From the NCBI GenBank assembly GCA_030373325.1, contig JAUCZB010000015.1, forward strand, positions 1-64,000: a stretch of 64,000 nucleotides of DNA, given 5' to 3'. Position numbers and translations under genes: made by a program. The stretch comes from Cyanobium sp. CZS25K (GTDB lineage Bacteria > Cyanobacteriota > Cyanobacteriia > PCC-6307 > Cyanobiaceae). Positions 42,715-53,207 of the stretch are shown here, piece by piece; the stretch's first letter is position 1, and each line of letters starts with the position of its first letter. The notes under the pieces are model-generated. The model was not told the DNA's origin, made no database searches, and worked only from the letters and a program-made list of their open reading frames with translations.

Positions 42715-45700
42715 ATGGCTCGGCGCACGGGCCTGTTGGTTCACATCAATCAGGTCGAGCTCACCCACTTCAAGTCCTTCGGCGGGTCGATGACCATCCC
42801 GCTGGAGGAGGGATTCACCGTGGTCACGGGCCCGAACGGTTCCGGCAAGAGCAACATCCTCGATGCGGTGCTGTTCTGCCTGGGTCTGGCCACCAGCCGG
42901 GGCATGCGGGCCGAGCGGCTGCCCGACCTGATCAACAGCGCCATGCTGCGGGAGGGGAAGGCCGCCGAAACCAGCGTCACCGTGCGCTTCGACCTGGGTG
43001 ACTGGCAGCCGGATGCCGCCGAGGACGGCCTGGACGTCCCCGAACAGGGCCCCTGGCTGCAGCGGGGCCAGCGGGAATGGAGCGTCACCCGGCGGCTGCG
43101 GGTCGCCCCCGGAGGCACCTACAGCAGCAGCTTCAGCGCCGATGGGGTGCCCTGCAACCTGCAGCAGCTGCAGACCCAGCTGCGGCGGCTGCGGGTCGAC
43201 CCGGAGGGCAGCAACGTGGTGATGCAGGGCGATGTGACCCGCATCGTCTCGATGAGCGCCCGCGACCGGCGCGGCATCATCGACGAGCTGGCCGGCGTGG
43301 CCCTGTTCGACTCCCGCATCGAGCAGAGCCGCGCCAAGCTCGACGAGGTGGTCGAACGGCAGGAGCGCTGCCGCATCGTCGAGCAGGAACTGCTGGCGGC
43401 CCGCCAGAAACTGGAACGCGACTGCGCCAAGGCCCGCACCTACCAGGAGCTGCGCGAGCGGCTGCACCATGGCCGCCTGCAGGAGCAGGTGCTCGCCTGG
43501 GAGGAGGCCCGCTCCCACGGCCTCGCCCTGGCCGGCCGCCTCGAAAGCCTCGACCGCCAGCAGGCGCTGGAACGGGAGGCGATCGTCGCCGGCGAAGCGG
43601 AGGTGCTCGCCGCCGCCACCGCCCTCGAGGCGCTGCAGGCGGAGGTGAAGACCCTGGGCGAAGACCAGCTGCTGGCGGTGCAGGCCGAACTGGCCGGTCT
43701 GGAGACCAGCGGCCGCGAACTGGCCCGCCAGGCGGAGCGCCATGGCCAGGAGGCCGAGGAACTGCAGCGCCGCCGCCAGCAGCTGCAGCAGAACCAGGCG
43801 GAGTTGCGTCAGCAGCAGCAGGCCCTCGGTGCCCAGGACGACGACGGCGCCATCGCCCGCGCCGAAGAGCGCTGCCGCGAGGCCGAGGCGGCGGTGGAAC
43901 TGTCCCGCCGGCGGCTCGGGGAAGTGGCCGGACGCTCCGGCAGCTGGCTGGAGGAGCAGCAGGGCCGCAGCCGCCGCCGCCAGGAGCTGCAGGAACAGCT
44001 CGAGCCCCTGCTGGCCGAACGGCAGCAGCTGGAGGAACGGCTGCGGCAGGCCGGCGAGCGGCTCGCCGAGCTCGGCGGTGAGCAGCAGCTCGAGGGCGAG
44101 GCCCATGCGGAGGCCGCGGCCGCCCTGGCGGCGCTGGCGGAGCAGGAGCGCACCCTGCGGGCCACCCTGGAGGAGCGCCAGCGGGGGGCCCAGGAGCTGG
44201 CCGAGGCCCTGGCGCTGCAGCAGCGCACCCGAGCGCGGCTGGAGCAGGAGCAGACCAGCCTGGAGCGGGAGATCGCTCGCCTCGACAGCCGCCGCGAGAC
44301 CCTGCAGGAAAGCCGGGGCACCGGCGCCCTGCGCCTGCTGCTGGAGGCGGGTCTGGAGGGCATCCATGGCTCGGTGGCCCAGCTGGGCGAGGTGGAGGAG
44401 CGGCTGCGGGTGGCCCTGGAGGTGGCGGCGGGCGGCCGGTTGGCCCAGGTGGTGGTGGAGGACGACCGCATCGCCGCCCGGGCGATCGAACTGCTCAAGA
44501 GCCGCCGCGCCGGACGGCTCACCTTTCTGCCCCTCAACCGCATCCGTGGCGGGAGTGGTGGCGGGAGTGGTGGCTCAGGGGGGGCGGCCCTGCAGCGGGG
44601 AATCGCCAGCGCCAGTGCCGGAGCGGGCGGGCTGGTCGGTCGGGCGGTGGACCTGATCCGCCACGAGCCCGTCTACGCCGATGTCTTCCGCTACGTGTTC
44701 GGCGACACGCTCGTCTTTGCCAGCCTCACCGACGCCCGCCGCGAACTGGGCCGCTGCCGTGCCGTGACCCTGGAGGGCGAACTGCTCGAGAAGAGCGGCG
44801 CCATGACCGGCGGCAGCCTGCAGCAGCGCTCGGGTCAGCTGGGCTTCGGCCGCAGCAGCGAAGGCGATGAGGCCGAGCCGCTGCGCCAGCGGCTGCTGGA
44901 ACTGGGCGAGAGCCTGCTGGCCTGCCGCCGCCGCGAAGCCGAACTGGGCCGTGGCCTGGAGGAGGCCCGCCCGGCCCTGCTGGAGCTGCAGCAGCGCCAG
45001 GCCGCCCTCCAGGCCGAACACAGCGCCGCCGAACGCACCCTGGCCCCCAGGCAGGAGCGCCGTGACCAGGTGACCCGCCGGCTGGAGCAGCTGCGGTCGG
45101 CCCATCAGGCCGACGGCCGCCGGATGGAGACCCTCGAGCAGACCCTGCCCCCCCTGCGCCAGGCCCTGGCGGAGCTGGAGCAGGCCGAGCGGGACGCCAG
45201 CGGCAGCGACGACAGTGCCCGCTGGCAGGGGCTGCAGAGCGAGCTGGAGCGGGCCGACGTGGCTCTGGTGGAGGCCCGGCGTCATCGGGACGGTCTGGAG
45301 GCGGAGCGGCGGGAGCGGGCCCTGGGCGCCGAGCGCCTCGGCAGCCAGCTGGAGGCTCTCGCCGGGGAGGAGCGGCGGCTGGTGGAGGCGGTGCAGGCCC
45401 TGGTGGGAGAACGCCAGCTCTGGAAGGAACGGCAGCAGACCGAACAGGAACGACGCGAGCGGCTGGAGCGGCAGCAGAGCGAGCTGCAGACCCGCTTCGG
45501 GGAACGGCGCCGCGCCCGCGACCAGGCCGAAGCCCACCTGGCCGGCCGGCGTCAGGCCCTGCAGCAGCGCCAGTGGGAGCTGCAGCGGCGCCAGGAGGAG
45601 CGGCTGGCCCTGGCCGAGGAGCAGCGCAGCCACGGCCTGCGGCTGGCCCAGATGGAACGGGAGCTGCCTGAACCCCGGCCCGAGCTGCCCGAGGACCTGC

Positions 45701-46356
45701 GCGAGGGCGGCCTGGAGGCGCTGCAGCAGAGCCTGCGCAGCCTGCAGCAACGCATGGAGGCCCTCGAGCCGGTCAACATGCTCGCCCTCGAGGAGCTGGA
45801 GCAGCTGGAGCAGCGGCTGGCCGACCTGGACGACCGGCTGGAGGTGCTCAGCAAGGAGCGGGAGGAACTGCTGCTGCGGATCGAAACGGTGGCCACCCTG
45901 CGCCAGGAGGCCTTCATGGAGGCCTTCCGGGCCGTCGACGGCCATTTCCAGACGATCTTCGCCGGCCTTTCCGACGGCGAGGGACACCTGCAGCTGGAGA
46001 ACCCCGAGCAGCCCCTTGAGGGCGGCCTGACCCTGGTGGCCCACCCCAAGGGCAAGGCGGTGCGGCGGCTGGCCTCGATGTCGGGGGGTGAGAAATCCCT
46101 GACGGCCCTGAGCTTCCTGTTCGCCCTGCAGCGCTTCCGCCCCTCCCCCTTCTATGCCCTCGATGAGGTGGACAGCTTCCTGGACGGGGTGAACGTCGAG
46201 CGGCTGGCGGCCCTGATCGCCGCCCAGGCCGACCAAGCCCAGTTCATGGTGGTAAGCCATCGCCGGCCGATGATCGCCGCGGCCACCCGCACCATCGGCG
46301 TCACCCAGGCCCGCGGCTCCCACACCCAGGTGGTCGGTTTGCCGCCGGCGGCCTGA
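42715..46356 (+). CDS. smc: chromosome segregation ATPase SMC
   Basis: The 1213-residue protein has all SMC parts: N-terminal head with Walker A GPNGSGKSNILDAV (residues 39-47), and VNMQ-type head strands with QGDVTRIVSMSARDRRGIID. Two long Gln/Arg/Glu coiled coils (about 170-530 and 700-1050) flank a hinge at about 540-690. The C-terminal head carries signature RLASMSGGEKSLTALSFLFA (near 1122) and Walker B YALDEVDSFLDG. SMC forms a ring with ScpA/ScpB that compacts and separates chromosomes. The hinge carries a Gly/Ser-rich insert (GGGSGGSGG). The opposite strand has long open frames that are artefacts of codon bias. Confidence 0.96.
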   Translation: MARRTGLLVHINQVELTHFKSFGGSMTIPLEEGFTVVTGPNGSGKSNILDAVLFCLGLATSRGMRAERLPDLINSAMLREGKAAETSVTVRFDLGDWQPDAAEDGLDVPEQGPWLQRGQREWSVTRRLRVAPGGTYSSSFSADGVPCNLQQLQTQLRRLRVDPEGSNVVMQGDVTRIVSMSARDRRGIIDELAGVALFDSRIEQSRAKLDEVVERQERCRIVEQELLAARQKLERDCAKARTYQELRERLHHGRLQEQVLAWEEARSHGLALAGRLESLDRQQALEREAIVAGEAEVLAAATALEALQAEVKTLGEDQLLAVQAELAGLETSGRELARQAERHGQEAEELQRRRQQLQQNQAELRQQQQALGAQDDDGAIARAEERCREAEAAVELSRRRLGEVAGRSGSWLEEQQGRSRRRQELQEQLEPLLAERQQLEERLRQAGERLAELGGEQQLEGEAHAEAAAALAALAEQERTLRATLEERQRGAQELAEALALQQRTRARLEQEQTSLEREIARLDSRRETLQESRGTGALRLLLEAGLEGIHGSVAQLGEVEERLRVALEVAAGGRLAQVVVEDDRIAARAIELLKSRRAGRLTFLPLNRIRGGSGGGSGGSGGAALQRGIASASAGAGGLVGRAVDLIRHEPVYADVFRYVFGDTLVFASLTDARRELGRCRAVTLEGELLEKSGAMTGGSLQQRSGQLGFGRSSEGDEAEPLRQRLLELGESLLACRRREAELGRGLEEARPALLELQQRQAALQAEHSAAERTLAPRQERRDQVTRRLEQLRSAHQADGRRMETLEQTLPPLRQALAELEQAERDASGSDDSARWQGLQSELERADVALVEARRHRDGLEAERRERALGAERLGSQLEALAGEERRLVEAVQALVGERQLWKERQQTEQERRERLERQQSELQTRFGERRRARDQAEAHLAGRRQALQQRQWELQRRQEERLALAEEQRSHGLRLAQMERELPEPRPELPEDLREGGLEALQQSLRSLQQRMEALEPVNMLALEELEQLEQRLADLDDRLEVLSKEREELLLRIETVATLRQEAFMEAFRAVDGHFQTIFAGLSDGEGHLQLENPEQPLEGGLTLVAHPKGKAVRRLASMSGGEKSLTALSFLFALQRFRPSPFYALDEVDSFLDGVNVERLAALIAAQADQAQFMVVSHRRPMIAAATRTIGVTQARGSHTQVVGLPPAA

Positions 46357-46448
46357 GCCGACCGCGTGGGTCACAATGGCCTGACGAGGCTGTTCCAGGC
46401 CGTGAAGTCGCTCCCGTTCCCCCTGCCGTCCAGCCCCGATCTCCGGAT

Positions 46449-47606
46449 TTGACCTCCCCGATTCCCCCCTCCACCGAGCCCGCCGCCCCCAGCGACCGCC
46501 TCTGGCTGCGCTCCGAACTCATGGGCACCCAGGTCATCACCCGGGACACCGGCCGCCGGCTGGGCGTCGTCGGTGAGGTGGTGGTCGACATCGACCGGCG
46601 CGAGGTGGTGGCCCTGGGCCTGCGCGACAACCCCCTCACCCGTTTCCTGCCGGGGCTGCCCCGCTGGATGCCGCTCGATCGCATCCGCCAGGTGGGCGAC
46701 GTGATCCTGGTGGATTCGGTGGATTCCCTGGCCGAAGGGTTCAATCCCGAGCGCTACAGCAAGGTCATCAACTGCCAGGTGATCACCGAATCAGGGGAAC
46801 AGCTCGGCCGCGTGCTCGGCTTCAGCTTCGACATCGAAACCGGCGAACTCACCACCCTGGTGATCGGTGCCATCGGCGTTCCCCTGCTGGGGGAAGGGGT
46901 GCTGAGCACCTGGGAGATGCCGGTGGGGGAGGTGGTCAGCAGCGGCCCTGATCGGATCATTGTCTACGAGGGGGCTGAGGAGAAGCTCAAGCAGCTGGGC
47001 ACCGGCCTGCTGGAGAAGCTCGGCATCGGCGGCGCCAGCTGGGAGCAGGAGGAGCGGGATCGCTTCCGCACCGGGGCTGTGCCCGCCGAAAACCAGTTGC
47101 CGGCGGGGCAGCCCACCGCCCAGGAGCAGCGCCGGATCCAGCCGGCCACGAGCCGCAGTTTCCAGCCCGCCGAGGAGTTGGAGTACGTGGAACTGGAGGA
47201 ACGGCGCGAGCGGGAGCCCCTGCGCCAGCGCCGCTATCTCGACGACGACCTGCCGGAGCCGCGCCAGCGCCCCGAACCCCGTCCGGCGCCGGCCGATCCC
47301 TACGGCCGCGAGTCCGACGCCCCCGACCCCTACCCAGAGCGCAACGCGGAGGGCTACGACGACCGCTACCGAGGAGGGCGCTACGCAGAGGAGCGTTACC
47401 CAGAAGATCGGTATCCAGAAGATCGGTATCCAGAGGAGCGGTACGGCGAAGCGCGTGGCGACGAACCGCGCTATCGCGAGGCGTCTCCGCGGCAGGAACC
47501 TCCCCGTGGGCGGGACCCGCTGCGGGCGGAGCGGCCCCAGACCCCCTCTCCCCGGCCGCAGGAGCCGGTGGATGTGGAGCCCGAGATCCTCGACGATCCC
47601 TGGTGA
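46449..47606 (+). CDS. PRC-barrel protein with charged disordered tail
   Basis: A TTG at 46449 opens the frame; an ATG at 46524 (MGTQVITRDTGRRLGVVGEV) is the alternative. Two PRC-barrel units can be seen, at about residues 27-95 and 100-180 (KVINCQVITESGEQLGRVLG). After residue 200 the protein is disordered and rich in Arg, Glu, Pro and Tyr, with a tandem repeat RYPEDRYPEDRYPEERY coded by a 15-nt DNA repeat near 47395-47440. PRC-barrels occur in photosynthetic reaction-centre H subunits and in RimM. Cyanobacterial proteins of this form are conserved but of unknown role. It follows smc on the same strand. Confidence 0.85.
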   Translation: MTSPIPPSTEPAAPSDRLWLRSELMGTQVITRDTGRRLGVVGEVVVDIDRREVVALGLRDNPLTRFLPGLPRWMPLDRIRQVGDVILVDSVDSLAEGFNPERYSKVINCQVITESGEQLGRVLGFSFDIETGELTTLVIGAIGVPLLGEGVLSTWEMPVGEVVSSGPDRIIVYEGAEEKLKQLGTGLLEKLGIGGASWEQEERDRFRTGAVPAENQLPAGQPTAQEQRRIQPATSRSFQPAEELEYVELEERREREPLRQRRYLDDDLPEPRQRPEPRPAPADPYGRESDAPDPYPERNAEGYDDRYRGGRYAEERYPEDRYPEDRYPEERYGEARGDEPRYREASPRQEPPRGRDPLRAERPQTPSPRPQEPVDVEPEILDDPW

Positions 47607-47624
47607 ACCAGCCGGGGGCCGGCC

Positions 47625-48026
47625 TCAGCCCTCCGCGAAGCGCAGGGAGGCGGAATTGACGCAGTAGCGCTGACCGCTCGGGGCGGGGCCATCGTTGAAG
47701 ACATGGCCGAGGTGGGCGTCGCAGAGGGCGCAGCGGATCTCAGTGCGCTCCATGCCGTGGGTGCGATCGGTGTGGGTGGTGATCGCCCCGGCGCTCACGC
47801 CCTCCCAGAAGCTGGGCCAGCCGGTGCCGGAATCGAACTTGCTGGCGGAACTGAACAGTTCGCTGCCACAGCAGACGCAGTGGTACATGCCGGTGGCCTT
47901 GTTGTTCCAGTAGGCGCCACTGAAGGCCCGTTCGGTGCCGCCTTCGCGCGCCACCCGGTACTGCTCGGGGGTCAGCTTGGAGCGCCAGTCGGCATCTGCG
48001 GGGACGGTGGAATCGCTCGGCTGCAT
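47625..48026 (-). CDS. msrB: peptide methionine-R-sulfoxide reductase
   Basis: The 133-residue protein has the MsrB fold motifs [48 protein letters not shown]. The catalytic Cys is residue 122 in RYCVNSASL. Two CxxC pairs (Cys50/Cys53 and Cys99/Cys102) should bind structural zinc. It reduces the R form of methionine sulfoxide in proteins, using thioredoxin, and protects against oxidants, which matters in a phototroph. No signal peptide is seen, so it is cytoplasmic. It runs convergently with the PRC-barrel gene. Confidence 0.96.
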   Translation of the reverse strand: MQPSDSTVPADADWRSKLTPEQYRVAREGGTERAFSGAYWNNKATGMYHCVCCGSELFSSASKFDSGTGWPSFWEGVSAGAITTHTDRTHGMERTEIRCALCDAHLGHVFNDGPAPSGQRYCVNSASLRFAEG

Positions 48027-48064
48027 GGTCGTGAACCCTGGAGGGGGTCATGGTGAACTGAATC

Positions 48065-49363
48065 CTATCCAGGTCGCACCGGCACCCCGGAGCGCTCCGG
48101 TGGCGGCAGCAGGCCCCGCACCATCGCCGCCACAGCCGCGACGGCCCCCGGCGCTCCCCGCAGGCTGCGCAGGTCGTCGGCCATGGCTGAGAGCCGCTCG
48201 GGATGCTCCAGCCAGTCGGCGGCCTCGGCGGCGATCTGGGCCGGTTCGATCGGCCCCACCCGTTCCGGCACCACCGCACGGCCGGCAGAAATGTTGGGCC
48301 AGGCCAGGAAACCCCGGTGACGCATGCGCCAGGCGGTGAGCGCCACCCCCACCAGCCGCCGCAGCAGGGGCAGCCGGGCCAGCAGCCCCAGCCAGCCGTC
48401 CCAGGCCTGCATCACCGCCAGATGCTGGGTGGGCACAAGCACGATCATCGGCACCGCCAGGGCTCCCAGCTCGGCGGTGTTGGCCCCCACCGTGGTGAGC
48501 GCCAGGGCGCACTGGCTGAGGAAGGCATGGGCGGGATGGCGCTCCAGCAGCAGGATCCGGGTGCCGGCCGCCGTGACCAGCTCGTCGCGCTGGAGATGGG
48601 GCTCGCCGGCCCCCCCGCGCCGGATCAGCGGGTTGGAGGGCCCGCCGTAGGCCAGCAGTTCCCGCACCGAGGTGGTGGGAGCCACCGGCAGCAGGAAGCG
48701 GCAGCCGGGCCGCAGGGCCGCCAGCCGGTCGGCGGTCTCGAGCAGGAAGGGCACCCCCACCAGCAGCTTGGCCCGCTTGGAGCCCGGCAGCAGGGCCACC
48801 CAGTCACCGGCCGGCAGGGGATCGTCCTGGCGGGCCAGGGCCGAGAGATCCGCCATCAGATCGCCCACCACCGTGGCCCTCTGGCGCCAGCGGGGGGCCA
48901 GGCGGCCGGCGGCGACGGGCCCCATCACCGCGATGCGGTCGTTCCAGCGGGGCCAGCGGGCCACCCACTCCGCATAGGTGAGGTGGCGGTAGCCCAGGCG
49001 GGCCGAGAGCAGCACGGTCCAGAACTGGTCACCACCGAGGAAGACCACCACCCCCCGGGCCGGCCAGGGGCCGTGGCGGCGGGGCCGCAGCAGCAGCCAC
49101 CAGAAGCGGGTGGCCGGCAGCACCCGCTCAAACAGCCCCCAGCCCTCGGCCACCCGGTGCTCCGCTCCGGTGGCGTTGGGGCAGGGAACCAGCACCAGCC
49201 GCAGGCTGCAGGCCGCTGCGGGATCGCGGGGCCGCAGGGGCTCCAGGCGATGGAGCTGCTCCGCCAGGGGCCGCACCCAGGTGCTCAGTTCCCCCGGACC
49301 GTTGCTGACCAGCACGATCGTGCTGCCTGCGGCTGGAGCGGAGACCGGAGACGACTGGGTCAA
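48065..49363 (-). CDS. LpxB-like (lipid-A-disaccharide synthase-related) glycosyltransferase
   Basis: The TTG at 49363 is taken as start because earlier codons would run into the tRNA gene. The first strand then appears: STIVLVSNGPGELSTWVRPL. Later parts include GVVVFLGGDQFWTVLLSARL, VALLPGSKRAKLLVGVPFLL and LALTTVGANTAELGALAVPM, matching the two Rossmann halves of GT-B enzymes of the LpxB type. Cyanobacteria of this group carry such a divergent protein in addition to, or instead of, true LpxB; its acceptor is not established. I would not claim lipid A synthesis. Confidence 0.8.
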   Translation of the reverse strand: MTQSSPVSAPAAGSTIVLVSNGPGELSTWVRPLAEQLHRLEPLRPRDPAAACSLRLVLVPCPNATGAEHRVAEGWGLFERVLPATRFWWLLLRPRRHGPWPARGVVVFLGGDQFWTVLLSARLGYRHLTYAEWVARWPRWNDRIAVMGPVAAGRLAPRWRQRATVVGDLMADLSALARQDDPLPAGDWVALLPGSKRAKLLVGVPFLLETADRLAALRPGCRFLLPVAPTTSVRELLAYGGPSNPLIRRGGAGEPHLQRDELVTAAGTRILLLERHPAHAFLSQCALALTTVGANTAELGALAVPMIVLVPTQHLAVMQAWDGWLGLLARLPLLRRLVGVALTAWRMRHRGFLAWPNISAGRAVVPERVGPIEPAQIAAEAADWLEHPERLSAMADDLRSLRGAPGAVAAVAAMVRGLLPPPERSGVPVRPG

Positions 49364-49405
49364 GAGAACCGCAGGTTCCGGGGGACGGGAGCGGAAAGAG
49401 AAAAA

Positions 49406-49487
49406 TGCGGATGGCGAGACTTGAACTCGCAAGGCCGAAGCCACACGCCCCTCAAACGTGCGTGTCTACCAATTCCACCACATCCGC
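49406..49487 (-). tRNA. tRNA-Leu(GAG)
   Basis: The 82-nt gene folds as a type II tRNA: acceptor stem GCGGATG/CATCCGC, D-arm with GAATTGGTAGA, anticodon stem CACGT/GCGTG around the loop TTGAGGG (anticodon GAG), long variable arm with a GGC-TTCG-GCC stem, and T-arm GCGAG-TTCAAGT-CTCGC. Discriminator A is at 49406. CCA is not encoded. It would read CUC and CUU, and CUC is a common codon in this high-GC genome. Confidence 0.95.
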
Positions 49488-49661
49488 GTGGCTGGCGCAG
49501 GCCGAAGCACCGCACCGGTTGAGCAATATACCCATGGGCTCCCCCCACCCCCGAAGGCCCTCGCCGCGGGGGGGCGCCGGTGAGCCCGCCGGTGAGCACT
49601 GATACAGTCCGCCCCGGCATGGCCGCACCCCCGCCTGCCCTTATCGCCTGGACCTGCACGG

Positions 49662-51011
<1,350 letters not shown>

Positions 51012-51029
51012 GCTCGCAGGAGGGCCGGT

Positions 51030-51359
51030 TCAGCCGATGGCCTGACTGCGCAGCAGGGCCAGGGTGAGCAGTCCCTGCTGGCCCACCAGCAGCTCCCGCA
51101 GCAGGCTGATCAGCCCCACCCACACCACCGGGGTCACGTCCACCCCGCCGATGGGCTGGATCAGGCGACGGGTGAAGGCGAGGAAGGGCTCGGTGGGGGC
51201 GCCCACGACCCGCATCACCCCCTGGGAAAGGTCCACCTGGGGGTACCAGGTGAGCACGATCCGAAACAGGAACAACAGGGTCCAGCCCGCCAGGGCCAGC
51301 CCCAGGGCCAGGTGCAGCAGGGGCAGCGGCGCCAGTGGGGGAAGGGCCAGGGGCGTCAC
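51030..51359 (-). CDS. YggT family membrane protein
   Basis: The 109-residue protein has two hydrophobic regions: LHLALGLALAGWTLLFLFRI and a second with VTPVVWVGLISLLRELLVG. Between them is the family signature TWYPQVDLSQGVMRVVGAPT, EPFLAFTRRLIQPIGG. YggT/Ycf19 proteins are linked in plastids and cyanobacteria to thylakoid or cell-division organisation (CCB3 and YlmG relatives). It is convergent with accC and divergent from psbX. Confidence 0.9.
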   Translation of the reverse strand: MTPLALPPLAPLPLLHLALGLALAGWTLLFLFRIVLTWYPQVDLSQGVMRVVGAPTEPFLAFTRRLIQPIGGVDVTPVVWVGLISLLRELLVGQQGLLTLALLRSQAIG

Positions 51360-51444
51360 AAAGCTCTAAGCGGGTGTGCCCTGATCGTAGGAAGCCGCCA
51401 CCCCTGCCTAGGATCACCCGAGCCTTCCTGCGCGAACGCCTGCC

Positions 51445-51567
51445 ATGACCCCTTCCCTCGCCAATTTCCTCAGCAGCCTCGCCTGGGGTGCGGTGATCGT
51501 CGTGGTTCCCATTTCCATCGCCCTGGTGCTGATCAGCCAGAACGATCAGGTCGACCGTCGCCTCTGA
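51445..51567 (+). CDS. psbX: photosystem II protein PsbX
   Basis: The 40-residue protein is one transmembrane helix with short ends: [31 protein letters not shown], then NDQVDRRL. This follows the PsbX pattern (TPSL..F...L..GAV, ISQ.D.V.R.L at the end). PsbX sits at the edge of photosystem II near cytochrome b559 and affects the plastoquinone QB site. It lies 61 nt before ycf66 on the same strand. Confidence 0.92.
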   Translation: MTPSLANFLSSLAWGAVIVVVPISIALVLISQNDQVDRRL

Positions 51568-51628
51568 TCCTCCGGTGACACCCCTGGCGGGGTCTCTACA
51601 GTGGTGGCCGTCGCCCGGGTGAATCGCC

Positions 51629-52618
51629 GTGGTCAACGCCAGCCTCAACTGGGCCAGCATCGTCGGCATCGTCCTGGCGGTCGGTGGAGCCTTCCTCTAC
51701 TTCATGAGGAGCTTCAAGCCGGCCCTGGCCCGGGACTACGACGTTTTCTTCGCTGCCATCGGCCTGCTCTGCGGCGGCATCCTCTTCTTTCAAGGCTGGC
51801 GCCTTGATCCGATCCTGCAGTTCGGCCAGTTCCTGCTGGCCGGCACCACCGTCTTCTTCGCCTACGAGAGCGTGCGGCTGCGGGGGGTGACCACCGAGCA
51901 GGCGCGCCGATCCTCCTATTTCGACGACGAGGAACCCGCCGCCCCATTCCGCCCCCGCGGTGGCCTCGGTGGAGGCCGCGGCTACGACGACGAACCGGAC
52001 CGGTTCGACGAGCCCGAACCGCTGCGCCGCCGCATCCCCTCCCGCGAGGAACCCGAAGACGACTTCTACCGGCCGCGCCGGCCCAGCCGGGCGGCCATCC
52101 CCGAGCGGGCCGCCAGCCGCCGGGACGCTCCAGATGACTGGGACAGACCCCGGAGCGAGCGTGGTTCCAGCCGTCCGGAACGGGATCTTCCCGTCGATGA
52201 CCGCCCCGACCGTGTGGCCAGCCGCTACAGCGCCGGAGGCCCGAGCCGCTCCGCATCCGCCGATTTCGGCACCCGCCGCCGGGAGCGGGACAGCGCACCG
52301 GAACCCCGCCGCGGCTCCCGCCCGATCGCTGCGGCCGACGCTGGTCCCCGCTCCAGCCGCAGGGGATCCACACCGGCAGGACCAACCGCCCCATCGCCCC
52401 GGGAGGCAGGCCCAGGCGCTCCCCAGGCAACCCCCATGGGCACCCCGATCCGCCCCAGCTCCCACGGTGCTGGTTCCGAGGACGTCCGTGATGCCGACTT
52501 CTCGCCGATGGCCAGCGGCCGACCCCGGCCGCCCGTCCCAGGTGCCCAACCACCGGAGAGCGTCCCCCCCGCCAGCCCGCCAGCCAGCAGGGACAACAGT
52601 TCCCGTTTCGACGACTGA
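51629..52618 (+). CDS. ycf66: Ycf66 family protein with disordered tail
   Basis: A GTG start gives VNASLNWASIVGIVLAVGGA. Three membrane segments lie within the first 85 residues (FLYFMRSFKPALARDYDVFF, GLLCGGILFFQGWRLDPIL, FGQFLLAGTTVFFAYE), the conserved Ycf66 core. From residue 90 on the protein is disordered and Arg/Pro/Ser/Asp-rich (over 230 residues). Ycf66 is conserved in cyanobacteria and some plastids; its role is not established. It follows psbX closely and may share its transcript. Confidence 0.92.
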   Translation: MVNASLNWASIVGIVLAVGGAFLYFMRSFKPALARDYDVFFAAIGLLCGGILFFQGWRLDPILQFGQFLLAGTTVFFAYESVRLRGVTTEQARRSSYFDDEEPAAPFRPRGGLGGGRGYDDEPDRFDEPEPLRRRIPSREEPEDDFYRPRRPSRAAIPERAASRRDAPDDWDRPRSERGSSRPERDLPVDDRPDRVASRYSAGGPSRSASADFGTRRRERDSAPEPRRGSRPIAAADAGPRSSRRGSTPAGPTAPSPREAGPGAPQATPMGTPIRPSSHGAGSEDVRDADFSPMASGRPRPPVPGAQPPESVPPASPPASRDNSSRFDD

Positions 52619-53207
52619 TCTGCTGAGCACCCTGCCCCAGCCCCGACCGCAACGGCGCCCAGCCCTGTCGATTCTCGCCCTCGGGACCCTGGTCCTGCTG
52701 CTCTGTGGCTGCGGCAGCTGGGGCTGGGGCCGCCGCAGTGCCGGTCCCGTGGGCTGGGGCAGTTCCGACCGGCAGGATCCGGCCCTCAGCGGCAACGGCA
52801 GGGTGCTGGCCAGCGTGGTGCGCCGCGACGGCCGTGACACGGTGTTGCTGCAGGAGCAGCCCTCCGGCAAGCTCCTGCCCCTGCGTCACCTGGGGAGGTT
52901 GCAACCGCACAGCTCCCCCTCCCTGAGCTGGAACGGCCGCTATCTGGCCCTGCTGGTGCAGCGGGGCCCGGAGCGGCAGGCGGTGATCGAGGATCGGGCC
53001 ACCGGCCGCCTGCACCGCCTGCCCCTGCCGGGCTCCCCGGTGCCGGAAAGCCTCAGCCTGGCCGCCGATGGCCGGCGCATCGCCATCGCCACCGAGGGGG
53101 AGGGCCGCTCACGGGTGCAGCTGTACGACCTGACCGCCCTGCTGGAGCCCGACCTTCCCGCCGGCCTGCCGGTGACGGGGGCAGGGACGGAGGACGCCCG
53201 GCCATGA
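52491..53207 (+). CDS. TolB-like beta-propeller lipoprotein (first of a pair)
   Basis: The core, from about 52620, has a signal region RPALSILALGTLVLLLCGCG, where Cys after LLL fits a lipobox. WD40/TolB-like strands follow (QDPALSGNGRVLASVVRRDG, SPSLSWNGRYLALLVQRGPE, SLAADGRRIAIATEGEGRSR). The start is a problem: no ATG, GTG or TTG lies close to the signal sequence. The nearest ATG in frame is at 52491, inside ycf66, which would add over 40 residues; a rare start codon (CTG) nearer 52620 is possible. The next gene overlaps by ATGA and looks related. Confidence 0.7.
   Translation: MPTSRRWPAADPGRPSQVPNHRRASPPPARQPAGTTVPVSTTDLLSTLPQPRPQRRPALSILALGTLVLLLCGCGSWGWGRRSAGPVGWGSSDRQDPALSGNGRVLASVVRRDGRDTVLLQEQPSGKLLPLRHLGRLQPHSSPSLSWNGRYLALLVQRGPERQAVIEDRATGRLHRLPLPGSPVPESLSLAADGRRIAIATEGEGRSRVQLYDLTALLEPDLPAGLPVTGAGTEDARP

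Noticed and set aside
42367..46374. Two long minus-strand frames opposite smc (about 666 and 599 codons)
   Set aside because: Leu/Gln/Ala/Gly-rich repeats arise from the antisense of coiled-coil codons; smc is certain.
47395..47440. CRISPR-like or minisatellite element
   Set aside because: The 15-nt repeat is in frame and encodes the RYPED repeats of the PRC-barrel protein tail; there are no spacers. No CRISPR array was seen anywhere in the window.
48203..49522. Plus-strand frame opposite the LpxB-like gene, running through the tRNA
   Set aside because: Gln/Gly/His-rich antisense frame that crosses tRNA-Leu; no motif.
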